From the IMG/VR virus record IMGVR_UViG_3300008216_000005, positions 1 to 42,753 of that record: a DNA stretch of 42,753 bases, one strand, 5' to 3'. The position numbers were made by a program, and so were the translations under genes. Below are positions 20,872 to 27,453 of the stretch, piece after piece. This stretch comes from a virus. The notes below the pieces were generated by a model, which was given only the letters and a program-made list of their open reading frames with translations, was not told where the DNA came from and searched no databases. How positions within the stretch are numbered: position 1 is the first letter of the stretch; each line of letters opens with the position of its first letter.

Positions 20872-21707
20872 CTGATCTCTGGAAGGGGTATCTGGCCGAC
20901 ATGGAAGGAAGGGCCGTTGTCGGCACCATGTCGCACACTTGGAAGGCGCTGGAGAAGCGCTTCGGGCCGATGGAGGCCGAGGCAATATCAATTGCCGATT
21001 GCCGCGCTCACACTGAGGAGAGGCGTGCAGTAAGAACCGATCGATCACCGAACGGTATTCAGGACGGAACAATCCACACCGAACTAGGGCACCTTCGCAT
21101 GGTGCTGCTATGGGCGCAGAAGAACAAGCTGATCGCCGCGGCGCCGCATATCGAGCGCCCATCCAAGCCAGAGCCGAAAGACGCCCATCTGACGAGAGAC
21201 GAGGTGAAAGCCATGACGGAAGCGGCCAAGGCTCCGCACGTCGCGCTTGCTATCCGCCTCATGATCGGCACGGGCGCCCGGAACGAAGCCGCGCTGCAGC
21301 TAACATGGGATCGCGTCGATTTTGAGCGGCGGATGATCCGGCTGCGGAATCAGTTCGACAAGGCAAAGCGCAAGGGCCGCGCAACAATCCCGATCAACGA
21401 AACGCTCTTTGCGGCGCTGACGACGGCGCATAGCGCGGCCATGAGCAATTACGTGGTCGAGTGGGCTGGGCAGCCCGTGAAATCGATCAAGAGGGGATTG
21501 AAGGCTGCGGGATCGGCCATCGGCCGCCCGGATATCTCACCGCACATGCTTCGCCACTCTGCGGCGGTATGGATGGCCGAGGACGGCCATAGCATGGAGG
21601 AGATCTCGCAATACCTGGGGCACAACGACGTGAAGACCACGACGCGGGTCTATGCCAGGTTCTCGCCAACTCACCTTCGGAAGCTGGCGGATTCGTTGAA
21701 CATCTGA
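20703..21707 (+). CDS. int: Tyrosine site-specific integrase
   Basis: This 334-residue tyrosine recombinase has its catalytic residues in order: Arg183 (GARNEAALQLTW), His281 and Arg284 (HMLRH), His307 (YLGH) and Tyr317 (TRVYARF). An N-terminal arm-binding region (DGVRRRYRLGTADKAEA) is followed by a SAM-like core-binding domain from about 54. It lies directly upstream of attP, which carries part of a tRNA gene, so it should integrate the phage into a host tRNA-Val gene. It is the last gene of the rightward operon. Confidence 0.93.
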   Translation: MPEWRLTRLRGEFCVTWDDGDGVRRRYRLGTADKAEATRLATSRFAELTRPRGTTVADLWKGYLADMEGRAVVGTMSHTWKALEKRFGPMEAEAISIADCRAHTEERRAVRTDRSPNGIQDGTIHTELGHLRMVLLWAQKNKLIAAAPHIERPSKPEPKDAHLTRDEVKAMTEAAKAPHVALAIRLMIGTGARNEAALQLTWDRVDFERRMIRLRNQFDKAKRKGRATIPINETLFAALTTAHSAAMSNYVVEWAGQPVKSIKRGLKAAGSAIGRPDISPHMLRHSAAVWMAEDGHSMEEISQYLGHNDVKTTTRVYARFSPTHLRKLADSLNI

Positions 21708-21769
21708 GTGTGCGTAGTGCCCATCAGGTCCACTGAACCTAAAATGACGGGCGCAGGTGGGACCACATG

Positions 21770-21916
21770 CCGGAAACGACCGGCACATACTGGCCACTTT
21801 CCGGAAATGCCGCTGGTTCAGGTGCGGGAGCAATGTTGACATCGTAGGGGTCACAGGTTCAATCCCTGTCACGCCCACCATCCAAATCACTGATAACTAA
21901 TGGCTTTCTGGAAACG
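21770..21916. repeat. Three arm-type repeats flanking the att core
   Basis: C(C/T)GGAAA(C/T)G occurs at 21770-21778, 21801-21809 and 21908-21916, two before and one after the core, all in the same orientation. Integrases of this class use such short direct repeats as arm sites. The first is also in an inverted repeat GCCGG-N6-CCGGC. Confidence 0.5.
21835..21880 (+). other. attP core: 3' part of tRNA-Val(GAC)
   Basis: The sequence reads as the anticodon loop (TTGACAT, with GAC), the right half of the anticodon stem (CGTAG), a T arm ACAGG-TTCAATC-CCTGT, and the acceptor CACGCCC-A-CCA. There is no 5' half of the tRNA here, so it is not a gene. Integration would restore a complete host tRNA. It lies 128 bases after the integrase stop. 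Confidence 0.85.
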
Positions 21917-21960
21917 GGAAACCCTTTTTGCGTAGAGTGCCTGAGGTTCGTTGGACCGGC

Positions 21961-22341
21961 CTAGTCGATCCGCAGCCATCGGCGGAACACCGGAACGAAG
22001 GTGTCGCTCATCCAGATTGCGAAGCCGCCGGCCGTCAGCCCTAGCCCGAAGAACACCGTGGCCGTGAACTTCCCCAGCGCCTTCACCTGCTTCACCTCGT
22101 CCACGGTTGGGAGAACGTCTTCCTCGATCGTTCTCCTGATCTCTGTGGTGGCGTCTCTGTTCTGGGCTGCGATCTGGCCCATGATGACGATGTCCTCGGC
22201 GTGGCGATCGAGCCGGCGGTGGATGGCGTCCCGGTTGGTCTTGGAAGAGTTCTTCTCCTCCTGAAAGTCCTCCCGCAGCCGGTGGATGCCTTCTTCCACG
22301 CGCCCGAGCACGCGCAAGATATCATCGTTGGAACCTGACAT
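21961..22341 (-). CDS. DUF1515-like coiled-coil membrane protein
   Basis: This 126-residue protein has an N-terminal coiled coil (LGRVEEGIHRLREDF, HRRLDRHAEDIVIMG) of the kind annotated as DUF1515 in Rhizobium, and one membrane helix near 94-112 (FTATVFFGLGLTAGGFAIW). Its place as last gene of the lysis cluster suggests a spanin-like or holin-helper role, which is not proven. Confidence 0.65.
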   Translation of the reverse strand: MSGSNDDILRVLGRVEEGIHRLREDFQEEKNSSKTNRDAIHRRLDRHAEDIVIMGQIAAQNRDATTEIRRTIEEDVLPTVDEVKQVKALGKFTATVFFGLGLTAGGFAIWMSDTFVPVFRRWLRID

Positions 22342-22477
22342 GCCCTTCGTGGCCTTTCTGCTTCGGTCTTAACGAACGGGAAAGCCATCGACAGATATTG
22401 TCTGCGCAGCCCATCGCGATCTCGACGCTCGTGTGGGTTAGGTCCGGCGCCCTGTTGCTGCAGGACGTCGGGCCGCG

Positions 22478-22852
22478 TTATTTCCGGAACTTGGCGATGA
22501 TCTGCTCGCCGGCCTTGCCGATGAAGAGCGAACCGACGATGGCAGCCATCCAGTCGTCCAGAGGCGACGGCAGAGCGGCGATCGTCCATTCCTGCGGGAA
22601 AGCACACCCCCGGCACCAAAGCACGCTGTAGACGCAAACTGAGGCGAACCAGAAGCCGGCCGGCACGAGGAAGAAGATCGGGAACCACCAACCCCTGCCC
22701 GTCAGCACTGTGGCCTGGGCTGCGACATAGCTCTCGACAGCCTCCGACTTGATCCGCTCGCGCTCCGTCTGGCTGTCCACCTTGCGATCGATGGTCGACA
22801 GGATGCGGTCAAGCGGGCCGCTGAAGAACGAGGTGATCAGGGACCAGATCAT
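22478..22852 (-). CDS. 3TM-type holin
   Basis: This 124-residue protein has membrane segments near 55-80 (FPIFFLVPAGFWFASVCVYSV) and at 100-115 (MAAIVGSLFIGKAG), plus an amphipathic N-terminal section. The combination LVPAGFW, CRGCAFPQEWTIAALPSPLDDW (core EWTIAALP) resembles the GTA_holin_3TM family found in Rhodobacterales gene transfer agents and related phages. It should make inner-membrane holes that start lysis. It sits two genes after the endolysin. Confidence 0.78.
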   Translation of the reverse strand: MIWSLITSFFSGPLDRILSTIDRKVDSQTERERIKSEAVESYVAAQATVLTGRGWWFPIFFLVPAGFWFASVCVYSVLWCRGCAFPQEWTIAALPSPLDDWMAAIVGSLFIGKAGEQIIAKFRK

Positions 22853-23061
22853 GTCTTCCAGTCCATTCTCTTCGCCAAGGCGTAATAGCCTTCAGTGGCT
22901 GTCCAGATGGCGAGGCCGAGCGATGCGTCGACGGCAGCCGTCAGCAGCGTCTCGACATCGGGGTTGGTCAACAGCTCGTCCACCACCTCACGCGGGACCA
23001 TGTAGCCCATGAGGATGCCGGCGATGATGCGGAGGAGGATTCGGGTGATGGGTCCGGTCAT
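22849..23061 (-). CDS. Small membrane protein of the lysis cluster
   Basis: This 70-residue protein starts MTGPITRILLRIIAGILMGYM, with a helix that can cross the membrane, and a second one near AAVDASLGLAIWTATEGYYAL. The ATG overlaps the endolysin stop (ATGA) and its stop overlaps the holin start. It may be an antiholin or second holin. Rhizobiales and related prophages often have a protein like this (LAIWTATEGYY) between endolysin and holin. Confidence 0.65.
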   Translation of the reverse strand: MTGPITRILLRIIAGILMGYMVPREVVDELLTNPDVETLLTAAVDASLGLAIWTATEGYYALAKRMDWKT

Positions 23062-23738
23062 TTGCCAAGAGCCTTCATGATTGCGGTGATGAGGGTTGCA
23101 AGCCAGTTCCCGGAGGATGTCTTGCGTTCGATGGTGGCCGGCTTCTGCGCAACGGGCTCGCTTTCGGCCACAGGAGGCGCAGGACGCGGTTTCGGCGTCG
23201 GGATGGGCTCTGGTGGCGCAAGCAGGTTCCGCACGTTCACACGCTCTCCTTTGCCCCAAAGCACCTTGCCGTTGTGATCAGCCGGATAGACGTTCGCATA
23301 GGGCGGCGGATAGATGCCGGTCTGGAACAGGTCGCGCTCGGCAGTGCGGCGGGGGATGATCTCAGGAGGCTTGCGCCATTCCATCATGCCGAGCATCGCG
23401 CCAGCCCGGTCGCCGGCATTCAGCTTCTTGACGAACGATGCCTTGCCGATCGCACCCGTGTTGAAGTGGAACGAGACCAGAGCGTCGAATTCGTGCTGCT
23501 TCAGTGGGATCTTCACGGCCCTGTCGACAGCCGCCTCATAGTTGGCGATGTCCTTGCGCAGGAGGTCGATCACCTCGTCCATACGCAACGTGCCGCTGTA
23601 GGTCGCCGGGTTGATTCCGCCGGCCGCCGCAGTGTGCCCTACCCCGATCGTCCAGACGCCGACGCTGTCCCTGTAGCGAGACCGCACAATGCCTTCGTGG
23701 CCGACGAGGGCAATCAGCCCTTCGGTGCTCATCTTCAT
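23058..23738 (-). CDS. T4-type lysozyme endolysin (GH24)
   Basis: This 226-residue protein has the GH24 triad with the same spacing as T4 lysozyme: Glu15 (GHEGI), Asp24 and Thr30 (RDSVGVWTIGVGHT). The enzyme domain ends near 140. After a Pro-rich linker (180-205) the C terminus is hydrophobic (NWLATLITAIMKALG), which is unusual and may anchor it to the membrane. It cuts beta-1,4 bonds in peptidoglycan at the end of infection. AAGGAA lies 7 bases before the ATG at 23738. No signal peptide is seen, so the holin is probably needed. Confidence 0.88.
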   Translation of the reverse strand: MKMSTEGLIALVGHEGIVRSRYRDSVGVWTIGVGHTAAAGGINPATYSGTLRMDEVIDLLRKDIANYEAAVDRAVKIPLKQHEFDALVSFHFNTGAIGKASFVKKLNAGDRAGAMLGMMEWRKPPEIIPRRTAERDLFQTGIYPPPYANVYPADHNGKVLWGKGERVNVRNLLAPPEPIPTPKPRPAPPVAESEPVAQKPATIERKTSSGNWLATLITAIMKALGK

Positions 23739-23760
23739 GGTGGTATTCCTTGGTGGGAAG

Positions 23761-23889
23761 TTACTTGCGCTTCAGGCGCGTGATGATGTCTTGCGCGGTC
23801 AACTCATCCGCGCAGTGGTGCGGCTCGCGCATGACGAAGCCGATGAGCGCGCCAGCATACCGTCTTGCCAGGCGTTCCGAGCAAGGCAC
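23761..23889 (-). CDS. Small ORF before the endolysin
   Basis: A 42-residue frame, GTG start (MPCSERLARRYAG), ends LTAQDIITRLKRK, 22 bases before the endolysin ATG. It looks coding in its second half, but no ribosome site is visible. It overlaps another short minus frame (23804-23929). One of the two, or a frameshift joining them, may be the real product. Confidence 0.4.
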   Translation of the reverse strand: MPCSERLARRYAGALIGFVMREPHHCADELTAQDIITRLKRK

Positions 23890-23929
23890 GGTTGAGGAGA
23901 CGGCTGAAGTCGGCTATGACCTTGCGCAT
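23804..23929 (-). CDS. Small ORF overlapping in another frame
   Basis: A 41-residue frame starts MRKVIADFSRLLNRALLGTPGKT, then turns Arg-rich. The first 25 residues look like a real short phage peptide (LLNRALLGTPGKTVCWR), while the later part is where the other frame (23761-23889) becomes coding-like. No strong ribosome site. A frameshift between the frames would make a protein of about 56 residues. Uncertain. Confidence 0.35.
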   Translation of the reverse strand: MRKVIADFSRLLNRALLGTPGKTVCWRAHRLRHARAAPLRG

Positions 23930-23969
23930 GGGGCGTTAGTCCCGTTCTGCGTGGAGGAATACGGTTTTG

Positions 23970-24233
23970 ATGCTACCGAAGAGCGAAGTCGATGAGGCGC
24001 TGGTGGGGATTCTGGAGATCTCACAGAAGGCCGCTCGCGTAGGCCGTGGGCTGGCATTCTTCGTCGTCGCCGCGCTGCTGCTGTCGGCAAGCCCCCATCA
24101 TGTCGAGGCGTTCTGGACTGTCGCTCTGGCGATCGGTCTGCTTGGTGTAATGGGGTCGAGCGCCAGGATAGGTCAGATCTGCCTTGCTATCCTGGCTGTT
24201 CTCGCTGTTCTGCCGGCCGGTCTCTATTCCTGA
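23970..24233 (+). CDS. Membrane protein on the opposite strand in the lysis cluster
   Basis: This is an 87-residue plus-strand gene facing the late minus operon. GGAGGAA lies 9 bases before the ATG. It has two strong hydrophobic segments (LAFFVVAALLLSA and AFWTVALAIGLLGVMG) and a third near the end (ICLAILAVLAVLPAG). Codon use looks like the rest of the phage. It ends inside the 3' end of the next minus gene (24224). It may be a moron expressed from its own promoter, which I could not place with confidence. Confidence 0.65.
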   Translation: MLPKSEVDEALVGILEISQKAARVGRGLAFFVVAALLLSASPHHVEAFWTVALAIGLLGVMGSSARIGQICLAILAVLAVLPAGLYS

Positions 24234-24556
24234 TAGATCAGGACGCCATCTTCACCGTCTGGCATGGAGGTAGGGTTGGCCTTGAAGGCATTGATAAGGG
24301 GCTGAGTCAAAGACCATGTCGCCTGTATCTCTATCGCGCCGTCGTAGGTCAGGACGCCGATCACCTGCGGGGCATTCGGGATAGTATTCCAGCACCATAC
24401 TTTGTGGCCGACCGGCCCTGGTCCGGGCTGTCCGGGCGCCGCAGGCTCGTTCTTCAGGCGCTGAAAGGCGACAAGCGCCTCTGCTCCAGGAACGCAGGTG
24501 AGGATTTCAAGGTTGGTGACACCGTTGACGGTGCGCTCCAAGACAAGTTTGCTCAT
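24224..24556 (-). CDS. Hypothetical late protein
   Basis: This 110-residue protein starts MSKLVLERTVNG. GGAG is 8 bases before the chosen ATG and 2 before the alternative ATG at 24562. It is beta-rich with a Pro-Gly loop (PAAPGQPGPGPVG), fitting a small fibre-associated or host-range protein. It lies between fibre genes and lysis genes, like a chaperone or tip protein. Function unknown. Confidence 0.6.
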   Translation of the reverse strand: MSKLVLERTVNGVTNLEILTCVPGAEALVAFQRLKNEPAAPGQPGPGPVGHKVWCWNTIPNAPQVIGVLTYDGAIEIQATWSLTQPLINAFKANPTSMPDGEDGVLIYQE

Positions 24557-24573
24557 GGTCATTTCTCCAGGCC

Positions 24574-24972
24574 TCAGAGTGAATAGAGGGAAAAGCCGAA
24601 GGAAGCGGGCGTGATCAGCGACCCTCCGGCGTGGTCGCGGACTTCGATCATTGCGTACTCCTCGCCCCATTCCGTAATCGAGACGTGGATGCCGTTGTTC
24701 GGGATGACGAATGGCGCGTCGGCGCCGAGGCTCTGACTGAAGATTGCCAGAAATGTGCCCACATCTAAAAGCATCATAGCCGTGATGCGATAGGCACCGC
24801 CGATCTCCTGAACTTCATCATAGATCACCGGGACGCGGAGGGCGCAGGCAATGCGCCTTGGCTCGACTTCATTGGGGAGAGGTGGGTCCGCTCCGGGTAT
24901 GGACGCCAGAAATGCCTCTTCGTCAGCACCCGTAAGCTCGATGTCGCCGTCAGGAGTGCTTATCTTGATCAA
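24574..24972 (-). CDS. Hypothetical late protein
   Basis: This is a 132-residue acidic beta-rich protein, start MIKISTPDGDIELTG. The ATG overlaps the fibre gene stop (ATGA). It ends in an aromatic beta stretch (FGFSLYSL), often seen in outer virion proteins. It may be a fibre tip or attachment partner. Not recognised. Confidence 0.6.
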   Translation of the reverse strand: MIKISTPDGDIELTGADEEAFLASIPGADPPLPNEVEPRRIACALRVPVIYDEVQEIGGAYRITAMMLLDVGTFLAIFSQSLGADAPFVIPNNGIHVSITEWGEEYAMIEVRDHAGGSLITPASFGFSLYSL

Positions 24973-26114
24973 GACACGCTCCCCTCAATTGTCAGGTAGC
25001 CGGTCATGGTAACGGCCGACACTGGAGCAAAGCGCAAGGCGTTTCTGGCCGCGGTATCGGCACGGAACTGTGAGGACCTCTGAGTGAAAATGCCCCCAGA
25101 GTCAAAGCTGGTCAGATTGGCGATGCTGGTACACCCGCCACTGTCATTGAAGCTGTCAAAAAGCATATCAACAACAACATCTGTCTGGGCAACAGAAATG
25201 AGGGCGTAAGCCGCTGCGGTTTGCCGGGCCGCGCCCGTAGTAGCCCCTACGGCAGACAATATCTGGCTGGAGTAGTCGGACGCACCTGCATCATACGACG
25301 ATCCGTTGTTGGTGCTTGATCGCCAGAACCAATCCGTCACACCGGAGAACCCAACACGACCACGAACGCGGACGCTTTTCCACCCAAGGCCCGTGAAGTC
25401 GACAGCCGAAACGGCAGAAAAACTGCGCCGTTCGATCGGGATGAAACCAGACGAGCGAATCACAGTGAAGAAATTCGATCCGTCGCAGATGATCTCGGCG
25501 CTGCAACCATCAGGAATGATCATCGTCGCGAGGCCGTTAATCGTTTCAGAACCGTTAGGATCGATCGTTACCGCCCCGCCATTCGCGACAACGGTGATGT
25601 GCCAGTTCGCGGCAAGTGTTGCTGCCGCCGTCAGGCTGAGCGTTGCTGCAGCGGTGAAGCGAAGAACCGCGTTATTGTCGGCGGCAAGCGCCGTGTACGC
25701 CCCGGTCTTGACGGTATAGACCACCTTGCCATCCACAGTGGAGATGGCTGCCTTGGCGTCAAGAGCCGGTTGCAGCCCCGTGACAGTCGAGATCGCCTGT
25801 TCGCCAGTGTGGTTGGTGCGGGCGAAGGCATCCCCTCCGATGCCCTGCGGGTCATATGTGGCAACAGCCATGACGCCAGTCACGTCACCAATCGCCGCGA
25901 TAACGTCCTCAAACGTCATGATCGAATAGGAATCGTTGTCCTGATTCCATACCTTGAAGAACGTCGTGGCTTCGTTGTCCACCGCAGGGATGCGAACGAG
26001 GCTGCCGTAATCCGAAGTGATCACTACATCGGGACCGCTCCTGGCCGTCGTGATGCCGCCGGCACCGACAATCCGTGACGGGTACCGTGGAAGAAAACGC
26101 ATGCTCAAGGTCAT
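24969..26114 (-). CDS. Tail fibre-like protein
   Basis: This 381-residue protein is rich in Thr, Ala, Ser and Gly with a repeating beta pattern. The middle (GDAFARTNHTGEQAISTVTGLQPALDAKA, core NHTGEQAISTV) is the phage fibre phrase found before the shaft of many tail fibres, where HTG-x-Q-x-I-x-x-L-x-x-A-L repeats occur. The C-terminal domain (about 235-381) probably binds the receptor. The ATG overlaps the stop before. Confidence 0.78.
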   Translation of the reverse strand: MTLSMRFLPRYPSRIVGAGGITTARSGPDVVITSDYGSLVRIPAVDNEATTFFKVWNQDNDSYSIMTFEDVIAAIGDVTGVMAVATYDPQGIGGDAFARTNHTGEQAISTVTGLQPALDAKAAISTVDGKVVYTVKTGAYTALAADNNAVLRFTAAATLSLTAAATLAANWHITVVANGGAVTIDPNGSETINGLATMIIPDGCSAEIICDGSNFFTVIRSSGFIPIERRSFSAVSAVDFTGLGWKSVRVRGRVGFSGVTDWFWRSSTNNGSSYDAGASDYSSQILSAVGATTGAARQTAAAYALISVAQTDVVVDMLFDSFNDSGGCTSIANLTSFDSGGIFTQRSSQFRADTAARNALRFAPVSAVTMTGYLTIEGSVS

Positions 26115-26461
26115 CGGACGACTCCATCAATGATCGGCAGAGCCGCGATCAATTCCTGTTCGGTCACATCTTCGCGGGTGATCGTAAAGCCGAGTTGATA
26201 GAGCCCCGGCTCGAGAGAGCGCATCTCCTCAACGGTGAAATGCCACTGGATCACGCCGCCATCGGTGAATATGATTCGGCCATCGTTGGAGGTTCCGCCA
26301 AGCCGCCGGCAATAGGGCTGCCGCGATCGGATCTCCACGGAGGCAGAAAGCCCGGAAAGGTCAGTCAAGACCTCCCCTGTCTCATCATCGATCAGCTCGA
26401 TTGTTTCGATCCAATCGGCGCGGTTCGAAATTGGGTTCAGGATTGCTTCGTACATGGTCAC
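26111..26461 (-). CDS. Small virion protein, fibre-associated
   Basis: This 116-residue protein starts MTMYEAILNPISN. Its ending (LYQLGFTITREDVTEQELIAALPIIDGVV, core GLYQLGFTITRE) is a pattern seen in rhizobial phages beside collar-type fibres. It resembles beta-sandwich baseplate-like proteins. ATGA overlaps on both sides. Function not known; probably in the adsorption apparatus. Confidence 0.6.
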   Translation of the reverse strand: MTMYEAILNPISNRADWIETIELIDDETGEVLTDLSGLSASVEIRSRQPYCRRLGGTSNDGRIIFTDGGVIQWHFTVEEMRSLEPGLYQLGFTITREDVTEQELIAALPIIDGVVR

Positions 26462-27411
26462 AACTTCACATAGAGGGTGATCGCCATGGATGGCTGGACG
26501 TTGTTGTGGCCGAGTCCGCCACCCGTACCCGTAACGGTGACAGTGTGCGTGTGATCCCCGGCCTCCATGGTCTCTTCGGTGAAGTAGTTTGGCCCCGTGT
26601 CGCCGCCGCGGACACCATCGCTGCCTGCGTTGGTGTTGTTGTTCGTCGGGATTACGTGCTTGTGAATACCGGCCGGCGCCGTTGTGCCGGTGTGTCCATG
26701 TGACGGGATCTCGTTGACGGTGAGCGTGTGGGCTTCTTCGCCGCCCGTCCAGCCAATCGCGGTTGCGGACGAAAGTACGTTGGCGGCAATATTGCCCATG
26801 GTGTCGAGGCCGACCAGCGCGCGGCCCCTGGCATCAGGAAGAGTGATCTGCTTGTTTGCAGACCAGTCGGCCAGCGCGTTGGCGCCACGACCACCAACGA
26901 CGACCAGATCCGCATCGGCATTCCACAGATGTTCGAACAGCGCCTGCGTGTCGGCATTGGCGCGCTCCGATCCGCCCGACGTGGCAGAGCCGATTGTCCG
27001 ACCGTTGCAGCGAACCCACCCGCTGAGAGACCCGGTGTCGTATCGGGCCTTCAGGTCGCCGGTTTTCATGACTGCGTCCGGATCAACAGGATTGTCGCCA
27101 CCGCCCCCGCCTTCGCCAGACGGGCCAATGATCGGGATGCCGTCGATGTCGTAGACGATCACGCCGAAGCGATCCGTCACACGCACGCGGAAGAAGCCAT
27201 CCGCTTCGTCAAAGTAGACCGAAGGCCACCGGCCATAGCCGTCCGTCACAAGCGGATTCTGATGGGCGTTCACCGATCCGAGGGCATAGGCCTTGTAGAC
27301 AGTGATCGGCGTGGTGGTGCCGCCGAGGTAGAAATAGGCCCTCGCCCCGATCATCGGCTTGCCGTTCGGGTCGTAAAGCTGTGTCTGGCTTTGGTTCCAG
27401 AAACCGGCCAT
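26458..27411 (-). CDS. Tail collar-domain fibre protein
   Basis: This protein has 317 residues. The N-terminal part (about 1-100) resembles fibre attachment domains (LYDPNGKPMIGARAYFY, then GRWPSVYFDEADGFFRVRV). After a Gly-rich linker the C terminus (about 115-317) is a phage tail-collar domain: LPDARGRALVGLD, SHGHTG, HKH, DHTHTV and the end GGGLGHNNVQPSMAI. His-rich ends of this type often bind metal in fibre tips. It should be a receptor-binding or spike protein. Confidence 0.82.
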   Translation of the reverse strand: MAGFWNQSQTQLYDPNGKPMIGARAYFYLGGTTTPITVYKAYALGSVNAHQNPLVTDGYGRWPSVYFDEADGFFRVRVTDRFGVIVYDIDGIPIIGPSGEGGGGGDNPVDPDAVMKTGDLKARYDTGSLSGWVRCNGRTIGSATSGGSERANADTQALFEHLWNADADLVVVGGRGANALADWSANKQITLPDARGRALVGLDTMGNIAANVLSSATAIGWTGGEEAHTLTVNEIPSHGHTGTTAPAGIHKHVIPTNNNTNAGSDGVRGGDTGPNYFTEETMEAGDHTHTVTVTGTGGGLGHNNVQPSMAITLYVKL

Positions 27412-27453
27412 GTGGATTTCCTTCGAGGTTTAGGGCATGGTGCGGGGATGATT

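Noticed and set aside
21537-21890. 117-codon minus frame (VTGIEPVTPTMS...) across attP and the integrase 3' end
   Set aside because: It is the antisense of the tRNA 3' segment and the integrase gene. Frames with this VTGIEPVTP-like start are well-known spurious calls at tRNA ends.
21911-21930. Terminator at GGGAAACCC-TTTTT after attP
   Set aside because: The stem has only three pairs. It may contribute but is too weak to call.
22330-22421. 30-codon minus frame starting MGCADNICRW in the gap before the DUF1515-like gene
   Set aside because: Short, weak ribosome site, overlaps the next start. No other support. The gap 22342-22477 otherwise shows nothing clear.
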